This document shows positions 46,879-56,187 of a stretch of DNA of 64,000 nt, piece after piece. A program made the position numbers and the translations under genes. Numbering within the stretch: position 1 is the first letter of the stretch; every line of letters begins with the position of its first letter. The notes under the pieces were generated by a model, which made no database searches, had not been told where the DNA came from, and saw only the letters and a list, made by a program, of their open reading frames with translations. Origin of the DNA: Planctomycetota bacterium (GTDB lineage: Bacteria; Planctomycetota; Phycisphaerae; Phycisphaerales; SM1A02); contig QWPW01000012.1 in the NCBI GenBank assembly GCA_003671025.1, positions 17,594 to 81,593 of the forward strand, written 5' to 3'.

Positions 46879-48039
46879 ATGCGGATTTTGCACACTATCG
46901 ACCATTTAGACTTTCGTCGCGGAGGCCCGTCGACTGCGATCGTCGATCTTTCCCATGCGATGGCGGAACTCGGCCATGAGGTGGCAGTGGCCGCGCTTCA
47001 TGGACCCGATGTCCCCGCAACTTGGCGCGGAACCGCCTGCAGTCCGCGTGCTATCGACCTTCCGAGTACGCGTACTCCGCTGCTTTCTCGAAATGCCCGC
47101 GAAATTCTCCGCGCGGAGATTCTGACCGCGGATGTCGTGCACCTTCACGGTGTTTGGGAGCCACTCAATGCTCAAGTGGCACGACTCGCGCGTCGAGCTG
47201 CTGTTCCGTACGTGATCAGCCTGCGCGGCATGCTCGACGATTGGAGCATGGCGCAACGTTGGTTCAAGAAGCGCGTCTATTGGCAGTGCATTGCGCGTTC
47301 GATGTTGGCGCATGCAGAGGCGGTTCATTGCACGGCCGCGCTTGAGTTGCGCCAGTCACGCAAGTGGTTTCCCGAGCACCTCGGTCGCGTGCTTCCCAAC
47401 CTCATCAACCTGCGTCAGTTCAACGCGATGCCAGGGGCAGAACACGCGCGTGCACGATGGCCGCAACTGCGCACCGACGCGCCGAAGCTCCTGTTTTTGA
47501 GCCGTTTGTCCTCAAAAAAGGGACTAGATCATCTCATCGACGCTGCCGCACAGTTGCACAAACAAGGCACGCCTGTCGCGGTGTTCGTCGCAGGCACTGG
47601 TGATGACGTGTACGAGCAAGCGTGTCGAACGCGCAGTGAAACACTGGGCATCGCGCAGCATGTTCACTTTCTCGGCCACGTCGGAGGAGTCGAAAAAGTG
47701 TCGTTGTTCGAGGCGTGTGATCTCTTCGTGCTCCCCACGAGCCAAGAGAACTTCGGCTTCGTCTTCTTCGAAGCGCTCGCGGCGGGACTGCCCGTGCTCA
47801 CGACGGATCTCGTCGACACTGCGGACGAGATCGCGCAGAGCGGCGGTGGGTTTATCGTGGCGCAGGATGCGACAAAAATCGCCGCGCTATGCCACACGTT
47901 GCTTGGTGATCGGACGGAGCTACGCCGTCGTGGCCAACTCGGTCGCGCGTGGACGTTTGATCGACTCGATCCCGCGCGCGTTGGTCGCGAGTTCGAGGCG
48001 TTCTATCGCGAGCATGCACGCAAGCCTGCGCATGGCTGA
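46879..48039 (+). CDS. glycosyltransferase, GT4 family (paralogue)
   Basis: 386 residues from ATG 46879 (MRILHTIDHLDFRRGGPSTA). GT-B fold with LFLSRLSSKKGLDHLIDAAA and the donor-site motif SQENFGFVFFEALAAGLPVL. Paralogue of the gene at 36,933. Divergent from the fused amidotransferase gene with 58 bases between starts, so the two share a promoter region. The pseudogene fragment just downstream (48,301-48,641) resembles the C-terminal part of this protein. Confidence 0.92.
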   Translation: MRILHTIDHLDFRRGGPSTAIVDLSHAMAELGHEVAVAALHGPDVPATWRGTACSPRAIDLPSTRTPLLSRNAREILRAEILTADVVHLHGVWEPLNAQVARLARRAAVPYVISLRGMLDDWSMAQRWFKKRVYWQCIARSMLAHAEAVHCTAALELRQSRKWFPEHLGRVLPNLINLRQFNAMPGAEHARARWPQLRTDAPKLLFLSRLSSKKGLDHLIDAAAQLHKQGTPVAVFVAGTGDDVYEQACRTRSETLGIAQHVHFLGHVGGVEKVSLFEACDLFVLPTSQENFGFVFFEALAAGLPVLTTDLVDTADEIAQSGGGFIVAQDATKIAALCHTLLGDRTELRRRGQLGRAWTFDRLDPARVGREFEAFYREHARKPAHG

Positions 48040-48127
48040 TGGAGCGCCTGCGGTTGGTCGATAGATCGCTTCCCGCCTCTGCTCGTCGCGCTTGCGTTCG
48101 AGCTCAATATCTGTGAGACCACACGCT

Positions 48128-48300
48128 GTGAAACCTGATTGTGAATCGCTCGACCTCAAGCATGCGCGCATCGTGGTCACCGGAGGCGCAGGGTTTCTCG
48201 GTCGCGCCGTGATGGCCGAATTGGCCACGCGCGGCGCGACTGACATCATGATCCCGCGTCGCCGTGATTTTGATTTCACGCGCGAAGCCGACGTGGCTCG
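48128..48300 (+). pseudogene. N-terminal fragment of a lost GDP-fucose-synthase-like epimerase
   Basis: From GTG 48128 the frame reads [20 protein letters not shown], then IMIPRRRDFDFTREADVAR, which lines up without gaps with the start of the epimerase at 48,656 ([37 protein letters not shown]). The match stops near 48,300; the frame then runs in nonsense to a stop at 48,325. Only the dinucleotide-binding start of the enzyme is left, so it cannot be functional. Confidence 0.85.
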
Positions 48301-48641
48301 AGAACTTCGGGTTCGTGTTCTTTGAAGCACTTGCAGCAGGACTTCCCGTCGTGACCACAAATCTCATCGATACCGCGGGTGAGATCGAAGACAGCGGCGC
48401 TGGCTTCATTGTGGAACAGTCCGCGAACGCGATCGCCAAAGCATGTGAACTCGCACTCGCAGAAGGCCAGGCCCTGCGAGAACGAGGAAAGGCTGGACGC
48501 GCGTGGACCTTCGAGCACCTGAACTCCGAGACAAGTGGCGCGGCGTTTGAGTCGCTCTATAAGGAGTACTCACAAGAAGGCGTGAACTTCCAAGCCCCTG
48601 TGCCGAGCGTGACTGATGCCCGCTCTTCAAGCAACCGATAG
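48301..48641 (+). pseudogene. C-terminal fragment of a lost glycosyltransferase
   Basis: In a frame different from the preceding fragment the sequence reads ENFGFVFFEALAAGLPVVTT, NLIDTAGEIEDSGAGFIVEQ and GKAGRAWTFEHLNSETSGAAF, closely matching residues from about 288 on of the glycosyltransferase at 46,879. There is no start and no N-terminal domain. The nucleotides differ from the live copy at many third positions, so the duplication is not recent. Confidence 0.85.
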
Positions 48642-48655
48642 CAAGCGGACCACTC

Positions 48656-49636
48656 GTGCCCACCGACCTCTCCACCTCACATGTCGTTGTCACCGGCGGC
48701 GCCGGATTCCTTGGTCGCGCGCTGCTTGCAGAACTTCGCGCTCAGGGTTGCCATGACATCTTCGTGCCGCGCCGTAACGACTACGACCTCACCCACGAAA
48801 CAGATGTCGCACGGCTTTACGCAGACCACAAGCCGGATGTCGTGCTGCACCTCGCCGCAGAAGTTGGTGGCATTGGCGCCAATCAAGCGAACCCTGGTCG
48901 CTACTTCTTCGCGAACATGGCGATGGCACTCCATCTCATCGAACACGCGCGCATCAACAACCTCAAGAAGTTTGTGCAAGTGGGGACGATCTGTGCGTAT
49001 CCAAAGTTCACACCCGTTCCGTTTAAGGAAGAAGAGTTGTGGAACGGATATCCGGAAGAAACCAACGCGCCGTATGGCATCGCGAAAAAAGCCGCGATGG
49101 TGATGCTTGATGGGTATCACAGGCAGTACGGACTTGCGTCCTCGTATCTCTTGCCTGTGAATCTCTATGGCCCATGGGACAACTTTGATCCCACGACCTC
49201 CCATGTAATCCCCGCACTCATTCGTAAATGTGTGGAGGCTGCGGAAGCGCGCGCGGCATACATGGAGTGTTGGGGAACAGGTAGCGCGACGCGAGAGTTT
49301 TTGTTCGTCGAAGATTGTGCCGCTGGAATCGTGCGCGCCGCGCAACAGATGGATGAACCGACACCGATCAATCTTGGCACGTGCATGGAAATTTCCATTC
49401 GCAAACTCGTTGAATTGATTGCGTCCCTCTGCGACTTCCATGGCGAGATTCGTTGGGACTCCACGAAACCAGACGGACAACCGCGGCGCTGCCTTGATGC
49501 GAGCCGTGCAGCCGCACTTCTTGGTTGGCGCGCGAAGATTTCCTTCGAAGACGGCTTGCGTCGCACCATCGACTGGTACCGCGCGAATCGATCGCACCGC
49601 GCGCACTACAACCCTTCGACCGCGGGCGGGCGCTGA
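48656..49636 (+). CDS. fcl: GDP-L-fucose synthase
   Basis: 326 residues, GTG start. Epimerises and reduces GDP-4-keto-6-deoxymannose to GDP-L-fucose with NADPH. Motifs: [14 protein letters not shown] (cofactor loop), [40 protein letters not shown], catalytic YGIAKKAAM (Tyr-x3-Lys), and [20 protein letters not shown]. All are expected for WcaG/Fcl. Works directly after Gmd. Six bases separate it from the next glycosyltransferase start. Confidence 0.94.
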   Translation: MPTDLSTSHVVVTGGAGFLGRALLAELRAQGCHDIFVPRRNDYDLTHETDVARLYADHKPDVVLHLAAEVGGIGANQANPGRYFFANMAMALHLIEHARINNLKKFVQVGTICAYPKFTPVPFKEEELWNGYPEETNAPYGIAKKAAMVMLDGYHRQYGLASSYLLPVNLYGPWDNFDPTTSHVIPALIRKCVEAAEARAAYMECWGTGSATREFLFVEDCAAGIVRAAQQMDEPTPINLGTCMEISIRKLVELIASLCDFHGEIRWDSTKPDGQPRRCLDASRAAALLGWRAKISFEDGLRRTIDWYRANRSHRAHYNPSTAGGR

Positions 49637-49641
49637 CACCT

Positions 49642-50889
49642 GTGCGCGTCATCATTCTCAATCAATGTTTCTACCCAGACGTTGTCGCGACGGCGCAGCA
49701 TGGTTGGGATCTCGCGCGACACCTCCGCAGCAAAGGTCACGATGTCACGGCGATCGCTTCACGATCCATCTATGGCGAGAAGGGAGCGACACTCCCGCGT
49801 GCAGAGATTGTCGAGGGCGTGCGCATCCTTCGTGTGGGCGCGAGTGTCTTCGGAAAGTCCTCGATTCTCGCGCGGATTTTCGACTTCGCGCTCTTTTACA
49901 TCCTTGCGCTCGGGACTGCTGTCACGCTTCCAAAGCACGATGTGTGTGTGTGTTTCACGACTCCTCCGTTCATCGCGTTGGTGGGATGGTTGCTCCGTCT
50001 CATACGCGGTACGCGGTATGTCTATTGGGTCATGGATCTCTATCCTGATCTTCCCGTCGCATGCGGTGTGATGCGCGAGCGCTCACTCGTCACTCGTTTC
50101 TTCGAACAACTCAATCGATTCTGCCTCCGCCGCGCCGATCGCGTTGTGGTGCTCGGTCGCTGCATGGATGAGCGTGTGTTGAACAAAGGCGTGCCCCCAT
50201 CGAGCATCACGCGCATCAACGTCTGGAGTGATCAAGAAGAGATTCGCCCTGTTCCAACAGCGGAAAACAAGTTTCGCGCAGAGTGGAAAGTGGGCGACCG
50301 GCTGTTGGTGATGTATTCGGGCAACTTTGGCATCGGCCATGATGTTGAAACGATTGCGGATGGTGTCATTCGACTTGCGACTGATGGCAGAATCTTGTTC
50401 GCGTTTGTGGGTGGTGGGAAACGCAAGTCGGAACTCATTGCCTTGCTGAAAGCGGCGGGCGTGTCCAACTACATCGAAGGTCCTTACCAGCCACGCGAGC
50501 GACTCGATGAATTGCTCAGCGCTGCCGATGTGCATCTCGCGAGTTTGAAAAATGGCATTGAAGGCATCATGGTGCCGAGCAAACTCTACGGCGTGCTTGC
50601 CGCGAGCCGTCCGATTGTTTTCATCGGCGCCCGTCACGGTGAAGTCGCGCGCGTGATCCAAGAAGAACAATGCGGACTCGTGGTGAACTGTGGTGACGGC
50701 GCGGCGTTTGCTGATGCGATCACTGTTTTCGCGACGGATCGCGCCGAGGCAGAACGCTGTGGCGCGCGCGGCCGCGGAGCGCTCATCAACACATGGGGCG
50801 CGTCGCACGCGCTCGCGAAATGGACCACACTGCTTGAAGAAGTTGCAGCAGGCCACGTTCAAGCCCCCAATCCACAAACCCATCCATGA
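49642..50889 (+). CDS. glycosyltransferase, WbuB-like GT4
   Basis: 415 residues from GTG 49642, directly after the fcl stop. VRVIILNQCFYPDVVATAQH is the typical start of WbuB-type enzymes, which transfer L-FucNAc or related sugars. A hydrophobic segment (ILARIFDFALFYILALG, about residues 77-95) may touch the membrane. The donor domain carries YSGNFGIGHDVETIADGV and the E-G-motif IEGIMVPSKLYGVLAASRP. Overlaps the next start by 4 bases. Given the fucose genes beside it, a fucosyl-type donor is plausible but not proven. Confidence 0.9.
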   Translation: MRVIILNQCFYPDVVATAQHGWDLARHLRSKGHDVTAIASRSIYGEKGATLPRAEIVEGVRILRVGASVFGKSSILARIFDFALFYILALGTAVTLPKHDVCVCFTTPPFIALVGWLLRLIRGTRYVYWVMDLYPDLPVACGVMRERSLVTRFFEQLNRFCLRRADRVVVLGRCMDERVLNKGVPPSSITRINVWSDQEEIRPVPTAENKFRAEWKVGDRLLVMYSGNFGIGHDVETIADGVIRLATDGRILFAFVGGGKRKSELIALLKAAGVSNYIEGPYQPRERLDELLSAADVHLASLKNGIEGIMVPSKLYGVLAASRPIVFIGARHGEVARVIQEEQCGLVVNCGDGAAFADAITVFATDRAEAERCGARGRGALINTWGASHALAKWTTLLEEVAAGHVQAPNPQTHP

Positions 50890-51704
50890 GCATACAACCA
50901 AGCAATTCTTCGCATGACGATTCTCGCGGCACGACGCGCGCGCCATTGCGCGTGCTCCTTGTTACCGAGAATGACCCCTTGTATGTGCGACAGTTCTTCG
51001 ATGTGTTTTTCGCCGAATTGCCTCGCGATCACATCGAACTTGTTGGCGTCACTGTTTCTCGCGCGTTTCACGAGCCACTCAAGAAGACTGCGCAACGCGT
51101 GCTGCGTTTCTATGGTGTGATTGACTTTGCGCGTTTGTTGCCGCGCTATCTCTTCGCGAAATGCACCGGGCAATCTATTTCTGCGCTCGCCGCCAAACAC
51201 GGATTCCCGTTGCTCCCTGCAGCGAGCGTGAATTCGAAGGAGTACATGGATGCGGTGACGGCGTTACGCCCCGAGATGATTGTGTCGGTCGCGGCACCTG
51301 AGATCTTCAAGTCCCCACTGTTGAAAGTCGCATCCATCGGTTGTTTGAACATTCACTCAGGAAGAATCCCTGAGTACCGCGGCATGATGCCAACATTTTG
51401 GCAGATGCTTGAGTCGCAGCCGTTTGTCACCGTCACTGTGCACGAGATGGTGGAGAAACTCGACTCGGGCGGGACGATCGAAACACTCGAGTTTCCGTTG
51501 CACAAATCAGATTCGCTCGATCGCGTGATTTCGGGCACCAAGCAGCAGGGGGCGCGGCTCATGATTCGCGTCCTTCGCAAAATCGCGGCCACTCGCGCCA
51601 TGCCAGAGTCCACCCCTCTGGATATGTCGAAGGCGCGCCTCTTCAAGTTTCCGCAGCCAAGTGATGTGCAGAAGTTCCGCTCGCTGGGACACAGGATGAT
51701 CTGA
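50886..51704 (+). CDS. formyltransferase family protein (sugar N-formyltransferase-like)
   Basis: 272 residues. Folate-dependent formyltransferase fold: the catalytic Asn-x-His and loop are in CLNIHSGRIPEYRGMMPTFW, and the catalytic Asp in VEKLDSGGTIETLEF. The rest differs from methionyl-tRNA formyltransferase (no C-terminal tRNA domain), which, together with the locus, points to N-formylation of a 4- or 3-amino sugar. The aminotransferase that would make the amino sugar is not in the window. Overlaps both neighbours (ATGA and TGATG), so it is coupled to the glycosyltransferase and deacetylase. Confidence 0.85.
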   Translation: MSIQPSNSSHDDSRGTTRAPLRVLLVTENDPLYVRQFFDVFFAELPRDHIELVGVTVSRAFHEPLKKTAQRVLRFYGVIDFARLLPRYLFAKCTGQSISALAAKHGFPLLPAASVNSKEYMDAVTALRPEMIVSVAAPEIFKSPLLKVASIGCLNIHSGRIPEYRGMMPTFWQMLESQPFVTVTVHEMVEKLDSGGTIETLEFPLHKSDSLDRVISGTKQQGARLMIRVLRKIAATRAMPESTPLDMSKARLFKFPQPSDVQKFRSLGHRMI

Positions 51705-52576
51705 TGTCGCGCGCCTCTAGCCAACCACTCCACGCGCTCTCCTTTGATATCGAAGATTGGTTCCACATCGTCGATATCCCAGGTCTTGACGACCCTGCAA
51801 AGTGGGACACGATGGAATCGCTCGTACAACGGCGCACAGATGACATCCTCGCAGCACTCGATCGTCATCGCGTGCGTGCGACCTTTTTTGTGTTGGGCTG
51901 GATTGCCGCGCGACATCCCGCGTTAGTGCGCCGCATCCATGACGCGGGCCACGAGCTTGCCTCGCATTCGTTCTGGCATCGACGCGTCTTCACACTCGAC
52001 CCAGAGGAGTTTCGACGCGACACACTGCTCTCACTCGATGCCATCGAAGCCGCGTGTGGTGTTCGGCCGCAGGGTTACCGCGCGCCAAGTTTTTCAATCC
52101 TCAAGGGAACCGAGTGGGCGCTTGATGTTCTCCTTGATTGCGGAATTCGCTGGGATTCCAGCCTTTTTCCTGCACCGCGTGGTCATGGTGGATATCCATG
52201 CGCGGACGCGCCTCATCTCTTCACTGCGCTTCCATCAGGTCGAGTGATGCCTGAACTTCCACTCGGTGTCATGCGCATCGCGGGGCGTGGTTTGTGTTTC
52301 TCGGGTGGCGGCTACATGCGGCTCCTGCCACTTTGGTGTATCGAACGAGGCTTCGCGCAATTCGCGAAGCGCGACCTCCCTGTGGTCATCTACCTTCATC
52401 CACGCGATTTCGCGCCCGAGTGCCCGCGCGTTCCAATGCCCCTGACTCGCAAGTTCAAGTGCTATGTCGGCATGCACACCACGATGCCGAAGCTCGAGGC
52501 ACTGCTCCAACGACATGCTTTCGCGCCTTGCAGTTATGTCCTCCGCAACCTCGGATTACTTCCCGCTGCGGAGTGA
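51704..52576 (+). CDS. polysaccharide deacetylase, XrtA-system type
   Basis: 290 residues. NodB fold: metal-site motif 1 is SFDIEDWFH, motif 2 GHELASHSFWHRRV (H-x3-H), motif 3 RPQGYRAPSFSI, and later VVIYLHPRDF. The DIEDWFH form marks the subfamily found in exosortase/PEP-CTERM exopolysaccharide loci. No signal peptide, so it should act in the cytoplasm or at the inner face on a lipid-linked or nucleotide sugar. The last 21 bases overlap the convergent GT2 gene tail to tail. Confidence 0.9.
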   Translation: MSRASSQPLHALSFDIEDWFHIVDIPGLDDPAKWDTMESLVQRRTDDILAALDRHRVRATFFVLGWIAARHPALVRRIHDAGHELASHSFWHRRVFTLDPEEFRRDTLLSLDAIEAACGVRPQGYRAPSFSILKGTEWALDVLLDCGIRWDSSLFPAPRGHGGYPCADAPHLFTALPSGRVMPELPLGVMRIAGRGLCFSGGGYMRLLPLWCIERGFAQFAKRDLPVVIYLHPRDFAPECPRVPMPLTRKFKCYVGMHTTMPKLEALLQRHAFAPCSYVLRNLGLLPAAE

Positions 52577-53452
52577 CGCTTGTCGTTCGATGATCTTCAG
52601 CCTGATCTGAAAGAAGTAAATCGCCTTCAAGATCGCGAAGATGAGTCCTGTTGCGCCATCAAGAAAGCCACGCTTGATCACGTACGAGTGCGCGAAGTAC
52701 GCGGGAGCAAGCCACCACTTCGCCAACGAGCGATATTTTTTCCGCTGGATGGAAGTGAAGTGTTCCCACGCGTCGGGTGTGCTCATCAGTTTGGAGTAAC
52801 GGGCTGATTCCCATGACGAGTAGTCGTTGTGCCGCGCGATGTACGCGTGAATTCCCTTGTAATCGTTGTGTTCGATGGTGGCAGTGAGCGCGCCCTGTGT
52901 GCCAGGCAACACTGGATGCTCATGCACTTCCATGTCGAGTTTGCTCCACTCGTTCTCATCGATGCGTTCGTAGAGACCGGCGCCAACTTTGATCAACGCC
53001 AACTTGCGCATCGGCGAGCCGTGACGGAGCTCGCGTCCCATGAAGTAGTTGGAGTAGTGAATCCAAAATCCATCGTGAGACGTCGTGGGCAACGTCGCAG
53101 CGAGCTCGTCGACAAACGATTGCGGGATGTATTCGTCAGCGTCGAGAAAGAGCACCCAAGGGGTGTTGAATTTTCGGTTGAGCAACACCCAGTTGCGCTT
53201 TTTGGGGAAGCGTCCGTCCCACTGGAAGTGGAGATATTCGGCGCCTGATTCGCGCGCGATTGCCTCGGTGCGATCGGTGCTGCCCGAGTCGACGACGACG
53301 ACTTCCGCGAAGCGCCCCAAACGTGCCAGGCACTTCGGAAGATTGCGCTCCTCGTTCTTCACAGGGATCACCACCGTGATGGGAAGTCGAACGCGTTGCG
53401 GGTCGTTGCTGCTCGTGTTCGTGCTCGCGGTCGTACTCGTGGGCATACTCAT
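52556..53452 (-). CDS. glycosyltransferase family 2
   Basis: 298 residues. GT-A fold: PITVVIPVKNEERNLPKCLA, VVVVDSGSTDRTEAIARESG, the DxD-type LFLDADEYIP, and a later region with DMEVHEHPVLPG. It resembles WaaE/KdtX-like enzymes that add a sugar to lipid A core or polymer. The first 20 residues are Ser/Thr-rich, so the true start may be slightly later. It is the only minus-strand gene between 48,000 and 55,700 and overlaps the deacetylase gene end by 21 bases. Confidence 0.92.
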   Translation of the reverse strand: MSMPTSTTASTNTSSNDPQRVRLPITVVIPVKNEERNLPKCLARLGRFAEVVVVDSGSTDRTEAIARESGAEYLHFQWDGRFPKKRNWVLLNRKFNTPWVLFLDADEYIPQSFVDELAATLPTTSHDGFWIHYSNYFMGRELRHGSPMRKLALIKVGAGLYERIDENEWSKLDMEVHEHPVLPGTQGALTATIEHNDYKGIHAYIARHNDYSSWESARYSKLMSTPDAWEHFTSIQRKKYRSLAKWWLAPAYFAHSYVIKRGFLDGATGLIFAILKAIYFFQIRLKIIERQASLRSGK

Positions 53453-53524
53453 GGGTTTGCTTCATCGGCGTGGAACACGCGGCTGCTTCATCGGCAAGCG
53501 AGAATCTGCCGATACAAGGGCGCT

Positions 53525-54082
53525 GTGGATCCAGAAGACCTCATCACCGATCGTGCGCTCAGTCCTTACTCGTCGCGGGAAAAGGCGGGCCGCATGTTGT
53601 GGGCCATGGTGCAGGCCGTGGTTTTTCGCCACACCTTTCACAACTGGTATGGCATACGTCGACGCTTGCTGCAACTGTTTGGCGCGAAGTTGCACGCGAG
53701 CGCGCGTGTGCGACGAACGGTACTCATCGAATGCCCTTGGAACTTGATCATCGGCGCGGACAGTTCGGTGGGGGACCGCGCCATTCTTTATTGCCTCGGG
53801 ACGGTGACCATCGGCGAGCGCACCACCATTTCGCAAGGCGCGCATGTTTGCGCGGGTTCACATGACTATCGCAAGCGCTCAATGCCGTTGCTCCGTCCAC
53901 CGATTGATATCGGCGACGACGTGTGGATCGCAGCCGATGCGTTCGTGGGACCAAAGGTGCGCGTCGGTGACGGCGCGATTCTCGGCGCGCGCGCAGTTGC
54001 CGTGACACCGCTGCAACCGTGGATGATTTACTCGGGCAATCCCGCGCAACCAGTGAAGCCACGCGGCGCGATCGAGGAGTAG
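53525..54082 (+). CDS. WcaF-like colanic-acid-type acetyltransferase
   Basis: 185 residues from GTG 53525; the frame is open further upstream (to 53396) but would then overlap the divergent GT2 gene, so the later start is preferred. A left-handed beta helix of hexapeptide repeats is clear: IIGADSSVGDRAILYCLGTV, TISQGAHVCAGSHDY, DDVWIAADAFVGPKVRVGDG. AILGARAVAV and IYSGNPAQPVKPR close it, as in WcaF. It would transfer acetyl from acetyl-CoA to a sugar hydroxyl. No strong ribosome site is seen. Confidence 0.85.
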   Translation: MDPEDLITDRALSPYSSREKAGRMLWAMVQAVVFRHTFHNWYGIRRRLLQLFGAKLHASARVRRTVLIECPWNLIIGADSSVGDRAILYCLGTVTIGERTTISQGAHVCAGSHDYRKRSMPLLRPPIDIGDDVWIAADAFVGPKVRVGDGAILGARAVAVTPLQPWMIYSGNPAQPVKPRGAIEE

Positions 54083-54175
54083 CGCGCGCGAGTCGCCTCA
54101 TGTGCACGATCGATTGAACGCCGTCGCTATCCTCGGCGCGCGTTCATCACTCACACTTCCTTGCAAGTTCACTCA

Positions 54176-55675
54176 ATGCCCATTCGTCTTTACAACACGC
54201 TCACGAAATCGCTCGAAGAGTTTCGCCCCATTGCCGCCAGCGGTGAAGTGACGTTCTATTCCTGTGGACCCACGGTCTATGACGACGCGCACATCGGGAA
54301 CTTTCGCTCGTTCCTCAACGCCGATGTTTTGCGCCGCATGTTGGAGTTGTTTGGCCATCACGTCCGCCACGTTATGAACATCACTGACGTTGGTCACATG
54401 ACCGAGGACGATGATGCGGATGGCGGCGGTGAAGACAAGATGGCGTTGGCAGGACGGCGCATCGCGCAAGCGAAAAAATCGGGCACGCTTCCAGCCGACT
54501 CCGACATTGATGCGAGTAATCCCTATGCAATTGCCTCGTTTTACGCGGATCGATTTCTCGAGGACGCGCGTCACCTCGGGCTCAAGGTCGCCATCGAAGA
54601 GCGCACGCAACCAGAATTGATGCCGCGACCAACGCGATGCATCCCGCAAATGATCGTGTTGGTCGAGTCGCTCATCGCGCGTGGTCACGCGTATGTCGCG
54701 AGCGACGGCGTGGTGTATTTCAGCGTCACTAGTTTTCCCGCGTACGGCCGTCTCTCAGGCAACACGCTTGACGCGTTGCGTGAAGGCGAGGGCGGTCGCA
54801 TCAGCGCGACGCATCAAGCGGTCAAGCGTCATCCCGCCGATTTCATGCTGTGGAAACCTGATCCAACGCATCTCATGCGTTGGCCGAGTCCGTGGGGCGA
54901 GGGGTATCCCGGTTGGCATCTTGAATGCAGCGCGATGGCCAAGATGCTTCTCGGCGAAGAGATCGATTTGCACTCGGGTGGCGAAGACAACATCTTTCCT
55001 CATCACGAATGCGAAGTCGCGCAGAGTTGTTGCTCCAGTGGCCGCCCACACTTTGCACGCGTGTGGTTTCACACGCGTCACTTGCAAGTGGAGAGCGAGA
55101 AGATGTCGAAGTCACGCGGCAACTTTTTCACCGCACGCGATTTGTTCGCGAAAGGTGTGACGCCTGCAGCCCTGCGCCTCGAACTCGTGCGCACTCACTA
55201 CCGCAGTAACTCGAATTTCACCATGCAAGGTTTGCGCGATTGCCAGCGCATGATTGATCGTTGGTCTGCGGCACGCACGGCGATGTTGGCGCGACGAGAT
55301 GGCGCAGGTGACGGTCCGATGCAGCGCGCATTGGTGGAGTTCAAGGACGCGGTTGGTGACGATCTCAATCTTGCGCGCGCGGTGGCGGCGCTCAACACTG
55401 CGATCAATGAACCCGCTGCAGGCGATGCCTCTGCGGAATTGGCGGCGCTTGATTCGATGAACAGCGTGCTCGGTGTGTTTGAACGCAACACCGCGCTGGC
55501 CTCGGAGAACGGTGATGAGTTCGCGGCCAAAGTCGAAGCATTGCTCGAGGCACGCAAGGCGGCACGCGCGGCGAAAGATTTCGCGGCCAGCGATCGTGCG
55601 CGCGACGAGATCGCAGCGATGGGCGTGCGCATCAAAGACGGTCCGCAAGGCACGACGTGGGAACGCGCAGTCTGA
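54176..55675 (+). CDS. cysS: cysteinyl-tRNA synthetase
   Basis: 499 residues from ATG 54176. Class I synthetase charging tRNA-Cys. Zinc ligands and HIGH-type motif are visible in SCGPTVYDDAHIGNFRS and HSGGEDNIFPHHECEVAQS; the KMSKS loop is SEKMSKSRGNFFT. The anticodon-binding DALR-type C-terminal domain is present (RDGAGDGPMQRALVEFKDAV). An acidic insert (TEDDDADGGGEDKMALAGRR) is normal in this family. Stands alone, 93 bases after the acetyltransferase. Confidence 0.97.
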   Translation: MPIRLYNTLTKSLEEFRPIAASGEVTFYSCGPTVYDDAHIGNFRSFLNADVLRRMLELFGHHVRHVMNITDVGHMTEDDDADGGGEDKMALAGRRIAQAKKSGTLPADSDIDASNPYAIASFYADRFLEDARHLGLKVAIEERTQPELMPRPTRCIPQMIVLVESLIARGHAYVASDGVVYFSVTSFPAYGRLSGNTLDALREGEGGRISATHQAVKRHPADFMLWKPDPTHLMRWPSPWGEGYPGWHLECSAMAKMLLGEEIDLHSGGEDNIFPHHECEVAQSCCSSGRPHFARVWFHTRHLQVESEKMSKSRGNFFTARDLFAKGVTPAALRLELVRTHYRSNSNFTMQGLRDCQRMIDRWSAARTAMLARRDGAGDGPMQRALVEFKDAVGDDLNLARAVAALNTAINEPAAGDASAELAALDSMNSVLGVFERNTALASENGDEFAAKVEALLEARKAARAAKDFAASDRARDEIAAMGVRIKDGPQGTTWERAV

Positions 55676-55699
55676 GTGCGCGTGATCGATAGAAGTCGC

Positions 55700-56082
55700 T
55701 CACCACGCGGAAAGCAGTGACGCGATATCCGCACCATCGACCACGCCGTCGAAGTTGATGTCACCAATTCCCGCACCAGCGCCCCAACGATTGAGCAGCA
55801 GCGCAAGATCGGCGCCACCAACCACGCCATCGTGATTGAGGTCAGATGGCATTCCGGAATCCCACATCAAGAACGCGTCGTACGCGTCGCGGGCGGTACC
55901 GCTGCTTCGAAGCCGCCGAAATCACAATGCGTGCCTACACCATGTTCACGCGCGACCGCCTCAGCCATCACGTTGTCTGCGAAAGTCACGCATGCGTTTG
56001 CGCACGACGTGACGATGAGTCGGTTCAGCGGCATATGAGCCTCACTGCGGCGAAGCATTGCGCGGAGTCGATGTGAACTCAC
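55700..56082 (-). pseudogene. remnant of a dockerin-tailed secreted protein, frameshifted
   Basis: On the minus strand 55,921-55,700 reads YDAFLMWDSGMPSDLNHDGV, then GGADLALLLNRWGAGAGIGD and INFDGVVDGADIASLLSAW followed by TGA: two EF-hand-like loops of a GC-type dockerin ending at a natural stop. Going upstream this frame meets a stop at 55,922-55,924, while another frame just upstream reads GTHCDFGGFEAAVPP, so a frameshift near 55,900 breaks the gene. No long body is left: metG begins its 3' end at 56,188. This explains the otherwise gene-free 510 bases between cysS and metG. Confidence 0.75.
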
Positions 56083-56187
56083 GCCGCATGCAACAGTGCA
56101 AGAGTGTCACGGATCTCGCGTTGAGCCACAGCAATCGGCGCGAATGCGCGAATTTACTGACGTATTTGCTGTCCACCGTTCACACAT

